Below are positions 48,059 to 59,200 of a stretch of DNA of 64,000 nucleotides, piece after piece. Below the pieces are notes generated by a model. The model was given only the letters and a program-made list of their open reading frames with translations. It was not told where the DNA came from and did no database searches. The number at the start of each line of letters is the position of its first letter. The stretch's first letter is position 1. This DNA is from Notospermus geniculatus (Eukaryota; Nemertea; Pilidiophora; Heteronemertea; Lineidae), in the NCBI GenBank assembly GCA_002633025.1, contig NMRB01000685.1:25352-89351 (forward strand), in the 5' to 3' direction. A program made the translations under genes and the position numbers.

Positions 48059-48340
48059 TTGATTACCGTATCAGGATTCACTGACGGCGGTGGTGTTCTG
48101 AAAATGAGACCTTCTCTCAAGTCACACCAGTGGCAGTCCTCTTGTGGTAATTACTGTTTCAGCGGCGAGGGAGGCTTAGGTTTCCGTTTTGAAGTGAATG
48201 CACGTCGGTCTACACGCTATGGGAATATCAGAAGGCGGTCCGCCATTGTCGAACAGGCTCGCAGAGAATGCACTTTGGCTTCTGATTTGTCAATACAGCC
48301 TGATGAAAAGTATGGTGTTACATTCCGATACTGGTATTAG
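48059..48340 (+). CDS. Coding-like plus-strand segment, possible terminal exon
   Basis: A frame of about 90 codons ends with YGVTFRYWY and a TAG at 48338-48340. A pyrimidine-rich tract followed by GTATCAG near 48067-48073 would make a good acceptor. From there the sequence continues TDGGGVLKMRPSLKSH and later GEGGLGFRFEVNARRS. It is rich in Gly, Arg and Ser. It could be the last exon of a gene including 47732-48016, but no connecting donor was found. Family unknown. Confidence 0.22.
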   Translation: MITVSGFTDGGGVLKMRPSLKSHQWQSSCGNYCFSGEGGLGFRFEVNARRSTRYGNIRRRSAIVEQARRECTLASDLSIQPDEKYGVTFRYWY

Positions 48341-49672
48341 ATTGAGGCTGTTGCTTTGCTGTCACGTGACTTAGATGTCTGATCTGATTGCGGGTCAGCC
48401 ATGTTTCAGAACTCGAACATCTCGAGATCTACTTTCCAATTTGAGCCGTTTACCATCTGTTCTGTCGCGGTTTTTTTAGCTCAAAATCCACTTTATTTTT
48501 AAACTTACGAGAACACCTGTTGTGTGTTTTCCTGTTGTGGCGACGACAGTAATCTTACATACATGTAAGCTTCCTCTAGGAAGCGTAGATGGTAATTGGG
48601 CGGATTTTGTTGCGTATGCTGCTGACACATAGCTGTGAAATTCCGTCACCCAAAACGCTGTTGCCGTCTGATGGGTGCCGTCTGTGCAACCAGTGTCAGT
48701 CATGGTCCACTCCTTCACATCTGCTGTCCCGCCGAGCACTCTCCAGGCGTTACCCACCTAACAATAGCTAATTAACACCTTCACCCCAAGACAATACATT
48801 GCACCCACTCAATGCCCATTAGCCACAGAATTTAATTAGCTCAAAAGTGCTTAAAAGGTGAAAATCTTTCCCCGCTGGGGGAATCGGCGTTTATGGTTCG
48901 GTTGGTAATTGTCGAATGCATCCAGAGGTGCCAAGTGGGTGCTCGAATGATTGAAGCGGGGTCCAGGGTCATTCTCACCTAGGACTTAAGGGCGAGGCCC
49001 TTCCTGTCGACCTAAGCCCGACTTGGGGTCACAACTCGACCAGCAGGTCCACTTCAAAGTCATGTTCGAATCCGATTAGGAGAGGTGTAGAAAGGGTTCG
49101 GATGCGGATTATTTTTGGGGTTACGACCTGTTCTCTGTTCCTTGACAAACTAGGCCAGTGGGGAGTCTTCCGTGGGTATGGGGTCAACAGCGTAGTAATG
49201 AAATTCCGTTGCTTAGTTGTACCATACCATGCTGACAGTGCTCTCTACGAGCTTTCCAACGGATGGTTATGTTATTGGTGGTTTGATCTTTGTCCATCTT
49301 CTTGTAATCATATTTGGGTCACATTTTGCCCAAATCGCCAAGAACCTTTGCCTACCTTGTCCCATTTCGATATTGAATCGAACGATTAACCAAAGCTAGG
49401 TGACAGGCACGTACGGTTCCACTGCACTCCTCTTCTTCAGCCCTGTCCCTTTCCCCCTCTCTGGGTGGTCCACCAGCCCTCGCTAAGGGACCAAGGGTCC
49501 TTCACCCCCAGTAACCCCTGATATTATCACATGAGACCCTCATCACGATGTCTTATCGAATACATCACTTCATGCCGTCTTAATGACTTTAATTGAGTAT
49601 CCAAGATAACCGAGGATATGACGGTTTCTGACATTTTAATTTGTTGGAAATTCGACCAGGATTGAAAGATCT
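48341..49672. other. No gene recognised
   Basis: A pyrimidine-rich tract occurs near 49430-49470. Frames are short and lack a recognised domain. Confidence 0.45.
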
Positions 49673-49770
49673 GGGGCCTGTGACTTTAAGCTAATGGTAC
49701 CATTAACTCAATGCATTTTCCATTTGGTTAAAGGTACCATTAGCTTAAAGTCACTTTATGAAACAGGCCA
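49673..49770. mobile_element. MITE-like inverted repeat
   Basis: GTGACTTTAAGCTAATGGTA with two further bases is exactly mirrored on the other side of a 30-bp centre. Outer parts read GGCCTGT on the left and GGCCTGTTTCATAAAGT in the mirrored right arm. The left arm therefore appears to have lost about ten bases. It resembles a degraded MITE. No target duplication was resolved. Confidence 0.7.
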
Positions 49771-49876
49771 CTGCCCTTCAGTGGTAAAAGGCAGTTTTCT
49801 ACTTATTATCAGGGAGAGCGTGGTCAATTGATGTGACAGCTCTACGTACACTACCAAGTACACTGTAATGTAGAGT

Positions 49877-50062
49877 ATGGCTGTTACTTCAGTTGACCGA
49901 ACCCCCTCGATTCTCAGAGTGGAGAAACTGCATTTTACCATTGAGGACGAAGTGGTGCTCGTTCTTTCTGTAAAAGGGACTAAGATAGATGTGAAACCAC
50001 CAATCACCCTTGTTGTAGGCATGCACATCGAGTGCACGTTGAGTGTGGTATATACAGGATAA
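49877..50062 (+). CDS. Small plus-strand frame, coding-like
   Basis: Begins with ATG (GAGTATGG) and encodes 61 residues with alternating hydrophobic positions (VLVLSVKGTKIDVKPPITLV), as in a beta-sheet domain. An in-frame CTTCAG near 49885-49892 could also be an acceptor. Not recognised. It may be a small protein, an exon or chance. Confidence 0.2.
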   Translation: MAVTSVDRTPSILRVEKLHFTIEDEVVLVLSVKGTKIDVKPPITLVVGMHIECTLSVVYTG

Positions 50063-50858
50063 TCCAGAAAATACAACGGGATCGAATGCTTTGATCGAAT
50101 CTACTCTACTTTAATCTTTGGAGGGCTCAATAGAGTGTGTTTTGTCCCATGGATTTTGCTTGCTATAGTGACATTTTTGAACCATCTTCTATCGATTCAC
50201 AATAGGCCTATTTCTCAGTGAAAAATTGAAAGCTCAGTGCTGAAGAGTACATTTTGTATTTTCCTGGCCGATGGACGAAGGAGATATTGCTGGTCTGTGG
50301 GGTGATTTCTACCATTAACATTCCAGAAGACCATGTTGTCGTGTTGTTGTGTTCTTTGCCAAGGTCTACCGATATCACTTCAGTGCAATAGCAATATCTC
50401 ATAGGTCTTCTAGGAACGCCTCTTTTGAGAAATAGTGTAGCAAACTGACTCACGTATACAATTAAATAACAAGTCATGTTCGAATTCTAAGTCGACAACA
50501 ATCCAGAGCGATGGGTAGTCTGCCCAATTATTATTTTGTGAAGACCGCTCGGGTAGGCACCCGGTGACACTTGTGTTAGGGTGAGTTCAGATCTTCCCTG
50601 CATGGTACTGAAATACGTGACACCTGTGTTCAGATCGCTGTGAAAGAATGCAAGAAAATTGCACAAATTCCAAATCAGGTCATCTAGAAAATATCAAAAC
50701 CTAGGCTCCGCTTGAGAAGACGGGGTCTGAATGGAGTAAGATCTCTGTCATTGTCACCATGCTATCCGACCGTGTTGGCAACACAGACATGACCCCAAGG
50801 GGTTGTTTTCGGCCCTTTTGTCCTCGGCGTGTTATTATCCTGGCAGGGGGAGGGTTGA
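50063..50858. other. No gene recognised
   Basis: Unique sequence between two coding-like frames. Confidence 0.45.
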
Positions 50859-51113
50859 ATGAGAATGGTTTATACTAACGGTGAGGTAGTGTTTCTCTGC
50901 GGTAAGATTCGTGACTCTGTCGTTCGTCTACATTGCCGGGAAACCACAGGCCGTGCTGGTTGGGTATTTTGTCATGAACGTCTTACTTGCTGGGTTTATC
51001 CTGATGTTGAACAGCCCAATAACTTATGTCGCATCGTCATGGCGTGTGGGAATTTACAACCGACAGAAATAGACAGAAAATATCTTGTTGGCATTCAAGC
51101 AATGTCATTGTAA
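50859..51113 (+). CDS. Plus-strand frame of 84 codons, coding-like
   Basis: Starts with two ATG codons separated by AGA and ends in TAA. The product has seven cysteines and two tryptophan/cysteine clusters (GWVFCHERLTCWVYPD). The residue mix looks protein-like, but I do not recognise a family. There is no hydrophobic signal peptide. No splice site was convincing, so it could be intronless or chance. Confidence 0.2.
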   Translation: MRMVYTNGEVVFLCGKIRDSVVRLHCRETTGRAGWVFCHERLTCWVYPDVEQPNNLCRIVMACGNLQPTEIDRKYLVGIQAMSL

Positions 51114-51963
51114 TGATCTGGGCGTACCATGAGAGTCTGTTTTTTAGATAAAAACGTCTACAGCTACACACGTCCCAAACAGGGTCGCCATATTCAAGAG
51201 TAGCTACCACCAAAGATTCAAGAACCAGCATTGTGAATTTTTGCTACTACAACCGTCAACATCTCATCACCATAGCGTCAGATGGTGAGGGAACTGTTGT
51301 CCGTGAGATAATGTCCGGTTTTTGCCATTCATCTTGCCAGAGATGAGGGGAAGTTTCTGATGGGCGTTTATCAACTTAAAGCCTCAAAAAATAAACAAAA
51401 GCCTGATATCACGTTTTCATTCTTATTTTTCGCTGTGAATATTACAGGAAAATCGGATGCTTCTTTGGAAAAATCATTTGAACTGTTGAACTCGAAACTG
51501 CTCAGGAAAAGAAGTGAACATAGACGCGAATTTCGTATCGGATCGTTGCTGGATGTTAAAAATGATATAAACCGAAGCCACATTTCATTTCCCGCGTTCA
51601 TCTTCGCCAAATTCACAAAAGAAAGCAAACATTTTCAGCCCATATTGTTGGTATGAAGATAAGCCTTTTCATTTTTTTCGGTTAGGCCTACATATGTAGT
51701 ATATTTAAAAGTTTTTGGGGTCTAGGCTTTGTGATCCTTGTCATAAGCGAAGGAATTGGACGGTATTTTTTCCCTGATTATAAAGGGCGATGTTCGAAGC
51801 GTTTCGTTGACCTTGATGTCAACAAGATTGCCCTCTTAACAATAGATCATTATATGACGTTAACTTCTTTTCTGCGGCAGTTTCTCGTTCAAAAGGATAT
51901 AAACATCCCGGCGAAGTTATCGGTTACCTTGGAGACGTTAGAGTTTCTATAGTAACAAGGCCT
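51114..51963. other. No gene recognised
   Basis: A 98-codon plus-strand frame (51360-51656) overlaps an 85-codon minus-strand frame; neither is recognisable. A TAGGCCTA octamer lies at about 51683. Confidence 0.4.
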
Positions 51964-52506
51964 ATGACATGTCATCCAGCCTCTCGGCGTGTTGTTGTCT
52001 TCCAGTCAAATGTCACATCAGTGATTATGTCTGGAAAGAGAGAAAGAGACAAGGGTTTAAACATAATAGAAACAGGATCAGGTAAAGGCTGTATCAGTTA
52101 CATCAGACGTCAAGGCGATTGTTGCAGGGGTGGGGCTGTGCTACAGGGTGCTGCAATAGATATTGTAGCCCACGGAGTCCAGCAGACGACATCTTCCGTC
52201 AAATTTTCCTCACATCCTATGGCGCTGATTGAAAAGTATTTGAAGAAAGCTTGTTCCTGTGAACCATCTGAAGAATGTTTCTTCATATTGTTTCTAATTC
52301 ATTCCCTAGGCTTTTTGAAAACTTCCAGAGAAGATACTCTCTGGTCCAAACTGCTGGCAGATGAGTTAAGCGGCATATGTATCTTGTGTGAAGGCCATGA
52401 TAGGTTGACGTGGGACCTAGGACCCCCCAAAGAGAGCCCTCTGGTAATCAACTGTAATACTACCCCGCTGATGGAAAATAACTGGAAAAACATGCTCGGA
52501 GGATGA
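51964..52506 (+). CDS. Longest open frame in the window (180 codons), unknown
   Basis: Runs from ATG at 51964 to TGA. The first third is basic and glycine-rich (ETGSGKGCISYIRR). The middle contains a hydrophobic-cysteine stretch (CSCEPSEECFFILFLIHSLG). The C-terminal third is mixed. No catalytic motif is clear: the G-S-G-K-G run resembles a P-loop but lacks the rest of the consensus. In about 64 kb of AT-rich DNA a frame of this size is uncommon but not decisive. No neighbour supports a role. Confidence 0.25.
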   Translation: MTCHPASRRVVVFQSNVTSVIMSGKRERDKGLNIIETGSGKGCISYIRRQGDCCRGGAVLQGAAIDIVAHGVQQTTSSVKFSSHPMALIEKYLKKACSCEPSEECFFILFLIHSLGFLKTSREDTLWSKLLADELSGICILCEGHDRLTWDLGPPKESPLVINCNTTPLMENNWKNMLGG

Positions 52507-53010
52507 AGCACACCCTCATAGGACCCGGGGCTGGCTCAAACAACATGCAATCATTCAATTCTATCGTGTCTTTTTTATAAATCATCCGGAATTTTTAAAA
52601 ATCCAATGAAGTAATTCGTATTTTGAAAATAGAATCGCTGGATTCCCATCTGTGGCCCATTCTGACTTGGCAGAAAACATACGCGCTGATTTCGAACAGT
52701 GACAATGTTCCACCATGTCCCCAATGCCATTTCAATTTTTTCATATTCAACTCTTCATTATAAATTTTCCTAAAAATTACACGTTTGCGCTGGTTATAAT
52801 AAGCCAATTTACCGTGATCTGCGGGGTAGAAAACGCGGCAAACGCGGACAGGTATACGGGTTTAGTGAGTCAAATCCGGGAATTACCAAAATCGTTCGTA
52901 ATAACCACCTGAAGGAGAGAGGCCAACAGGACAAAGCGGCGCTCGAAGCGGGGTCGCCTAGGCCTACATTACGCCCAATCATCCCCCACAAGCCTAATCA
53001 CCTTGTAGTA
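52507..53010. other. No gene recognised
   Basis: Unique sequence ending in a TAGGCCTA octamer at about 52969. Confidence 0.5.
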
Positions 53011-53038
53011 ATTTGCATATCTTTGCATGCATTTGCAT
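53011..53038 (+). promoter_or_regulatory. Triple octamer-like cluster (POU-type sites)
   Basis: ATTTGCAT occurs at 53011-53018 and 53031-53038, and TTTGCATG at 53022-53029. ATTTGCAT is the classic octamer bound by POU-domain factors. The three cores are about 10 bp apart, so they lie on the same face of the helix. A CpG-dense stretch follows at about 53080-53165. A regulatory role is inferred. Confidence 0.4.
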
Positions 53039-53174
53039 AAAGTGATTTTGATTAGGGTGATTTTCTGGTGCGCTTCCCTCGCTTCGGGGGACGCACCTGG
53101 ACTGAACACGGCCGTCACGGAATTGCGCGGCAGACCCGGGAGCGGTCCGCGAACACCGATAACGGTAGCTGTTA

Positions 53175-53417
53175 ATGATGGAACTATTCGAGGCTGTGAC
53201 ATACGAAGTCGAGAAACATGGGGAAAGACAACGGCTGCTACATGCACCAGATGGGTACCGGTACCAGCGATCTCTAAAAAGTGCAAGAACCTATTCTGAT
53301 AAACTGGAAAACCTGTGGGATCAACTTAGATTGAGTAGAGATATGAACCTACATGTATACCACAAGCAGTTGAGTGGCCACACAGAACAGTGCATCACAG
53401 GTATTGGCGCCTGTTAA
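53175..53417 (+). pseudogene. Possible decayed FLYWCH-like zinc-finger segment
   Basis: The ATG-initiated frame of 80 codons contains, in order, LLHAPDGYRYQRS, ARTYSDKLENLW, a basic run and SGHTEQC. That order is similar to FLYWCH-type fingers (G-Y/F-x-Y, then Y-W-x-C, then basic residues, then H-x-H). FLYWCH domains occur in chromatin proteins and next to MULE-type transposases. The first two metal-binding cysteines are missing here and the final pair is only partly kept, so it is either a degraded copy or a chance likeness. It lies just after the octamer cluster and a CpG-rich patch. Confidence 0.28.
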
Positions 53418-54130
53418 CCTCAAGAATTGTTGTCAGGAAAAAAATCGGCAACGAGAAACTGAAATAGATTCCATACTTTATAACCAACTGATCCGTTTTG
53501 TTTCAGTTTTCCTGGATTCCTGTTTTAGATACAACCAATACTCATGACGATTACGACATCGTACAACTCTTTTCGATTCCCTTGAAATACATCACGAAAA
53601 TTCATGAACTTGTATCATTGAACCTCCCATGTATTGGTATGTCGGGCGGAATTCCTATTCACATTAGACAAACGTCAAATCATCATGATAGGACCGCAGA
53701 ATGGAACCAATGAATGAACATCTAAATTAATGATAATTTAAGGAAACCCTGTCAAACTTTAATGACACTTCAACTCCCACCATGGCTTCCTTTTAATCTC
53801 CATTACGATAAAACACAGTCAATTAATTTCAAATCTACCATAAATGGCCTCTATCCCCGGGGCGTTGATGACATGGTCCCAGAATCCCCGGGATACGTTG
53901 CCCCAGTAACACAATACATCGCTCCGAAATGGTTTCCCTTCGTCAAATTGTTGCCCTATTTAGCACCCCTGGATGTCATCAGCAATTTTGACAGAGCATC
54001 GTGTATGTGTCGTCCCCTGTTCCCATGAGTGGTACGCCTGTCTTAGTTCCCACGTTGGTATGTCGAGGACCTGTTGGTCACACATTAGCTATTAGGCGAA
54101 GAAGCTGGATATGAGTCAGCACAAAGTTTT
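53418..54130. other. No gene recognised
   Basis: Two short plus-strand frames (53498-53713 and 53762-54028) carry no recognised domain. Confidence 0.45.
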
Positions 54131-54265
54131 GACACCATGGCCAGTCGTGCTTATGACAAATTTGGCAACCCCTTATGCTTAAAACTTGGATAAGGGTCAT
54201 ATTCAAGATGATTTCGTAGGGTACCTACACCATCATGACCATGGCCGGTTGTGCTGATGACAAGT
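54131..54265. repeat. Diverged direct repeat around ACCATGGCC
   Basis: ACCATGGCCAGTCGTGCTTA at about 54133 and ACCATGGCCGGTTGTGCTGA at about 54238 share most positions over about 27 bp, 105 bp apart. Confidence 0.65.
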
Positions 54266-55000
54266 TGGAGTTTATGCTCAACCATCATGGATTAAAATCA
54301 TCTCATGATAATTTCATAGGATAGCAACAACGTCTCATTTATGTACTAAAGAATTCATGAAGGTTTTATTGCATATTTGGGGCTTTGGTGTGCCTATTCT
54401 TGTACCTATTCAATGATACATTTTTATGATACATGTAGTCTTTTAATTTCACCTCGTTATACTCGACTCAGGTGGTCTTTCGTCAAAACGAAAGACGGTA
54501 CAGCAATCTTCCGAAGCATACGCTCCCCATGTGCGTTTTTGCTTCACAAGAAAGTCAGACTCGAAACATTTTTTACGTCACCGTCCAGCGGTCCTTGAGA
54601 CCGAAGCACCATGGTTACACAACCCGTGAGATCTCTCACAACCCCTCCACTGGTCTATACCGACACCCTGCTCGGTGTCAAGCACTTGTCTACAAAACAC
54701 CAGCAATTAGAGAACCAAGGATACCAAAAACTTCTTGTATTAATTGACCCGTTTGAGCGTCATGTGAACGTAATACCATCTCATTCCGAAAGGAGGGCAG
54801 TAAATACAGTCATTTAGAAGTTTTGATAACTGTGTGTTATGCATCAAATATATGTATACCCAGCGCTGGTCTGTCATCTCAGGGGGAAATAATATCGATA
54901 GGTGAAGGTGGTTGGCTTGCGCCCCTTCGATCTCCACCTAAAGTACAAATTTAAAGAATTGCACGAGTGTGGTGTTAAAATCTCATGTGACTGTTGTAGT
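54266..55000. other. No gene recognised
   Basis: Overlapping short plus-strand frames at 54377-54817 have no domain that I recognise. Confidence 0.45.
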
Positions 55001-55198
55001 TTCCCTGGCATCAGGTAAAACTGAGATTGATTTATAAGCCATCATGTGAAAGGTCTGGCTTCTGTCCACACTATCATATGGAGCGCCATTCATGCTAAAT
55101 TTCCTTGGCATCTATTATTTTTATTATAGAGATTGATTTAGAAGCCATCGTGTGAAAGATATGGCATTTTGTCTATGGAGCGCCATTCCTGCTAAAAT
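55001..55198. repeat. Two tandem copies of a 100-bp unit
   Basis: Units begin TTCCCTGGCATC (55001) and TTCCTTGGCATC (55101). Both contain GAGATTGATTTA, AAGCCATC, GTGTGAAAG-like and GGAGCGCCATTC blocks. The copies are moderately diverged. Confidence 0.85.
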
Positions 55199-55292
55199 TA
55201 CTTCAGGTACAAACCAATTCAGTTGGAAAAAGTATCGCCAAGATGAAATGGACGGGGGTGGGGGTAATAACGTAGGCTACATGTATGTGTTT

Positions 55293-55352
55293 GTCACAAG
55301 GGGGCACAGTGGGCAGAAATATTGTCACAAGGGGGCATAGTAGGCAGAAATA
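55293..55352. repeat. 31-bp direct repeat
   Basis: GTCACAAGGGGGCACAGTGG at 55293 and GTCACAAGGGGGCATAGTAG at 55324, each continuing GCAGAAAT. Confidence 0.9.
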
Positions 55353-55933
55353 CCCATTCGAAGCTTCTAGATCAAGAAATGGGCCTTGACGTCACCAGGG
55401 GTGGCTGTAAAAAGAATGATATACATGTAAACCCCTTGTTTAAAAAAACACTACTTTGTTTGATAGATCATTATTTTTCTGTTCCATTTACCATTTAATC
55501 ATATCGAGCGTAAGGCGATGCAACAGCGAACGAGCTAAGTTGTTCTATGTATAATTGAAGAAAATATTTATAAAGTAATTCATGAATTATGAATCATTCT
55601 CCCTTTTAGATGTCTTCAGGTGAGTGATCAGTTCTTTGTAATCGCGTTGGTTATTAATTAATATTGATGCAATTAGTACGAGAAAATCCATTTGTGCATG
55701 ACGCATTTCTTTGCGATGTGGATGCTGGTTCTCAATGGCTGGAACTACGGATCACAATTTATTTGACATTAGGGGGCCGTAGGGGGTTACCATCGAAATG
55801 AATCTGTAAGATCAACAAGGATTTTCCCTTTCGCTTGGATTTAGCGTGATTAGCTACCAAAGCCACCTTGGTAAAAAGCTTTGAAGGCCCCTAAGGCCTG
55901 GAAGGCTCTCGGAGAGTACTTTTCAATGAATAC
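55353..55933. other. No gene recognised
   Basis: AT-rich unique sequence. Confidence 0.5.
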
Positions 55934-56272
55934 CTATGTGACAGGGTTTTTGTAAGATTTTAGGATTTGGTATGAAGTCGCCAATGGAAACCTGACGAAA
56001 GCGTTGAAGTCCATTCCATGTTTACGAAGGTCCATCTCAATGGGGTTGCTAAATCCTGCCCGTTTGGCGTAGATGCACGTGCAAGCCTCTTCTGTGCAAT
56101 GACTGTGTCTTAATGCATTATTAGACGTAGTGCATTGAGAAATGCACGCACATGCTTCAATGTACAAGCGATGCTGCAGACACGATATGGTAGCGTACGT
56201 TTTTCCGCAGGGATAACCACAACAATGATAGGTAACCTTTTCAATAGCACCAGTCATCGAGCAGAATATCAC
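55934..56272 (-). CDS. Cysteine-rich minus-strand frame, unknown
   Basis: An open frame of about 112 codons; the first true ATG is a few codons inside. It has about a dozen cysteines in the first 65 residues, in clusters such as YHCCGYPCGKTY and two similar segments, EACACISQCTT and EACTCIYAKRA, about 25 residues apart. The weak internal repeat might indicate a small disulfide or metal-binding module. There is no clear signal peptide, and the spacing fits no finger that I know. It may be chance. Confidence 0.18.
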   Translation of the reverse strand: MIFCSMTGAIEKVTYHCCGYPCGKTYATISCLQHRLYIEACACISQCTTSNNALRHSHCTEEACTCIYAKRAGFSNPIEMDLRKHGMDFNAFVRFPLATSYQILKSYKNPVT

Positions 56273-59200
56273 AATCAGAAATCATACAATTATCTTCGCG
56301 TAGCATCGAAACATTACGTCATCAAATGGACGCGTACAATTACGTCATACAATAGCTTCTATAGATGTCACCAATAGGGTATGGGGTTTAGGAATAAAGG
56401 ATTGACTGGTGGTCAGTCGGGAGCATTGTGTGTGAAAGGTTGGCTAAGGTGAAAGAAGGAATGGTGAATGGAAAGAATGAAAAGGCTTGACTAACTGACC
56501 AGGAAGTCTTCAATAGCCGTCCACAAGATCGATAGGCACAATAACTTCGTAGTAAAAAGGTACAATAGAGTTTTTTATACGTATGGATTCGATCTTGGCG
56601 CTATTCATGGTGATAAAACAACCATGCGGGTTGATACTGTAGACCATTCAGCGAGTGGACATGGCGGGAGAATAGCCATGACTCGTTACGTGGAGTTGTA
56701 AGCAAGGCGCTTGTGTGGGGAGTTTATGAATGGCGTGTGCATTGGGGCTAATGTGTAGTGTGCACTGTGCATGCATTCTGCTGCGATTTCCACGTGCTTT
56801 CCAATGTCAGTGAGAACATTACCGGTCGGTGCATACATCAATGTGTCATAACTTTTAACACATTAGTCACACATTGGGGAATGTCTTATGTTGCAACTAT
56901 CGTCCGTCGTGTCAAATGCCTTGAAAAATGACTCGGAATGTTGCACCTATGTCGACGTTTTTACCCCTATGATCTACCACCACGCAAGGAAGTTTCGGCC
57001 CTCAGGGCTTGGGCAAAGGAATGTGTCCACATTTTAGGTAGCTCGAACTGTTGACATTGAGCGCGGATTCAGTGGTTCGGCTAAAACAAACAAGCGGCCT
57101 ACACGTCAAATAACCCGACCAATTAAGACCGGTTGTGACGACAAACCAGTAAACCTGTAAGCGCAGTAAAAACAAAAACAAGGTGCATTTGTGGGGCTTT
57201 TTGGACGTTCAAATAATCCAAGGGGTAGTTTGGGTCTTTGTTGCACTTTGCCGGGAGTTCATTTGACATATTAGGGTTTCTTGCCACTCTTGGTGGTCTG
57301 GGAAGATGGCGGGTCTGATGATGAAAAACTCCGTTAAAATTTCTATTGTGTTTGAGCATGGCCCCTTATTTTTCGCTTTAATGACAGATGTGATGAACTC
57401 ATGGGTTGCGCGATAACAGGGGCGTGGTAGAAACGTTAATTACGAAACTATTGATGAATTCGAAATGTTGCTGCGACGCCGACACACCTCAGATTTCCAA
57501 AAAAGAGTGGAACAGCATGGCCTGTCGTGTCACAACCTTAGCATGACTCGGCCCAGGTTTGCGTGTTGGCAAAACATACCTTGGCCTACGAATTGTTGTC
57601 GAAACGTGGAATTCGTTCCAGGAAAAGCCCAGAAAAACTTCACAAAACTTTTACCCCATAGTACAGGGTTGTGAAGAAATTATTAGCCGGAGATGACGTC
57701 AGCTCCGGCAGGAACCGAGTGAGTTAACGACCGGTTTTTTCGCGTAATGACCAGCTCAAGTCGAGCAGGCAAACAGGGGCACATGAAAGACACCGCCTGT
57801 GGGGACAATTTTCAAGCTTGACCACACCTCTAGAAGCTTTCCACGAAGATTGCATAAGATGATGTGACATTACGTACGATAATTGTGTTAAAGTTACGTT
57901 GGCTTGTTGTTCGGTGTGCCCAGCTGTGTTGGGATTAGAATGGGCGAGTCGTTTGCGAATTTTGCCTCAGGGGCTCTGCTAACAGGAAAAGAAAATTACA
58001 TTTCACAGAATGAGAATCAACAGCCTAATATTTTACTTAGGCCGGAACTAGGTTTTGTGACAATTTAGTAGAACGTAACCTTGAGTAATGGATAATACGT
58101 TAGACTATTTGTACGTTGGTGTGTGGTTTAACTACTGAAGCATTTTGCTAATAGAATAGAATTTTTGGCCATGATTAGAAAATAAAGGGTGATGGGTGAA
58201 CAGCGATTTTTGGCCGGCGGTGGTGGAATTTAATGAAATACCCAGGAAGCTGGAATAGGTAACAGGGTGCGTGAGATAGGGGCAAACAACGCCCAATAAA
58301 AGAATCGTAAATGTTTTTAAATGGAAACAGTATGCGGTCGAAATTGTTCAATTTAATTGGGTTTTACTGCGCAGTGAATTACCTATGGACTGGTAAATTT
58401 TTATGGCTTGTACCTCTCTGTGAAGGTTTGCCCACTGGCATGGTTCCCAAACTGAGTGACGATGAAACCCAAAGTTTCCCCTTGACCCCTCTCCCACCTG
58501 ATTCCGTGAGAGATCAGTCGATAGGGCTAGAATTTAGGTGTCGGTTGGAATCAGACTGCACAGGGCAACGCCGAGACCACGTATAAACAGGCCTTGGTAG
58601 AAAAAGTAGAACGGCGAATTCATCTTTTTTCGCAACTCATTGTTGGTCAATAGTCTAAACTTCGATAATCGATCATTAAATTGCCAATCAAACTCGTCCA
58701 CAATCGTTTGATCGATTGATTGGATGACAATTGTTTCTCAATAAAAAGACAAACTTCAAAGTAAATCGTTTTGTTCTTAAAAAAGAAAGACTCGCGTGTT
58801 TTCCTTTCTTTATCAAAGTGTTTGCTGTGGTTTCGCTTTGTACGGATTGTATAGGCCTTTTCTCCAACTCTTTCATTCAACACGTGGAATCATTGAAAAG
58901 GGTTTTATTGCTCTTAAAAAGGGACACGGGTCAAAATACCTTGGCCCTTTTTAGGCCAACGATCCATATAAAATGTTTGTTGTTTTTCATTCTGGGAAGA
59001 TGTTCCCTTTGAATTGGTGAACAATCGACCTGTGAACACTGATTTCTCGATTCCATTGAGGAAGTAAAGAGTTTATTGTCAAACATCATTGTAATGTAAT
59101 GTTACTCCCCCAAGACTGATCCAAGTCTATAATCAACACTCTTTGGACATTCTCGACTAAACACATCAATTTGGCCCTCGGGAAACGCAGTCGTCAGACA

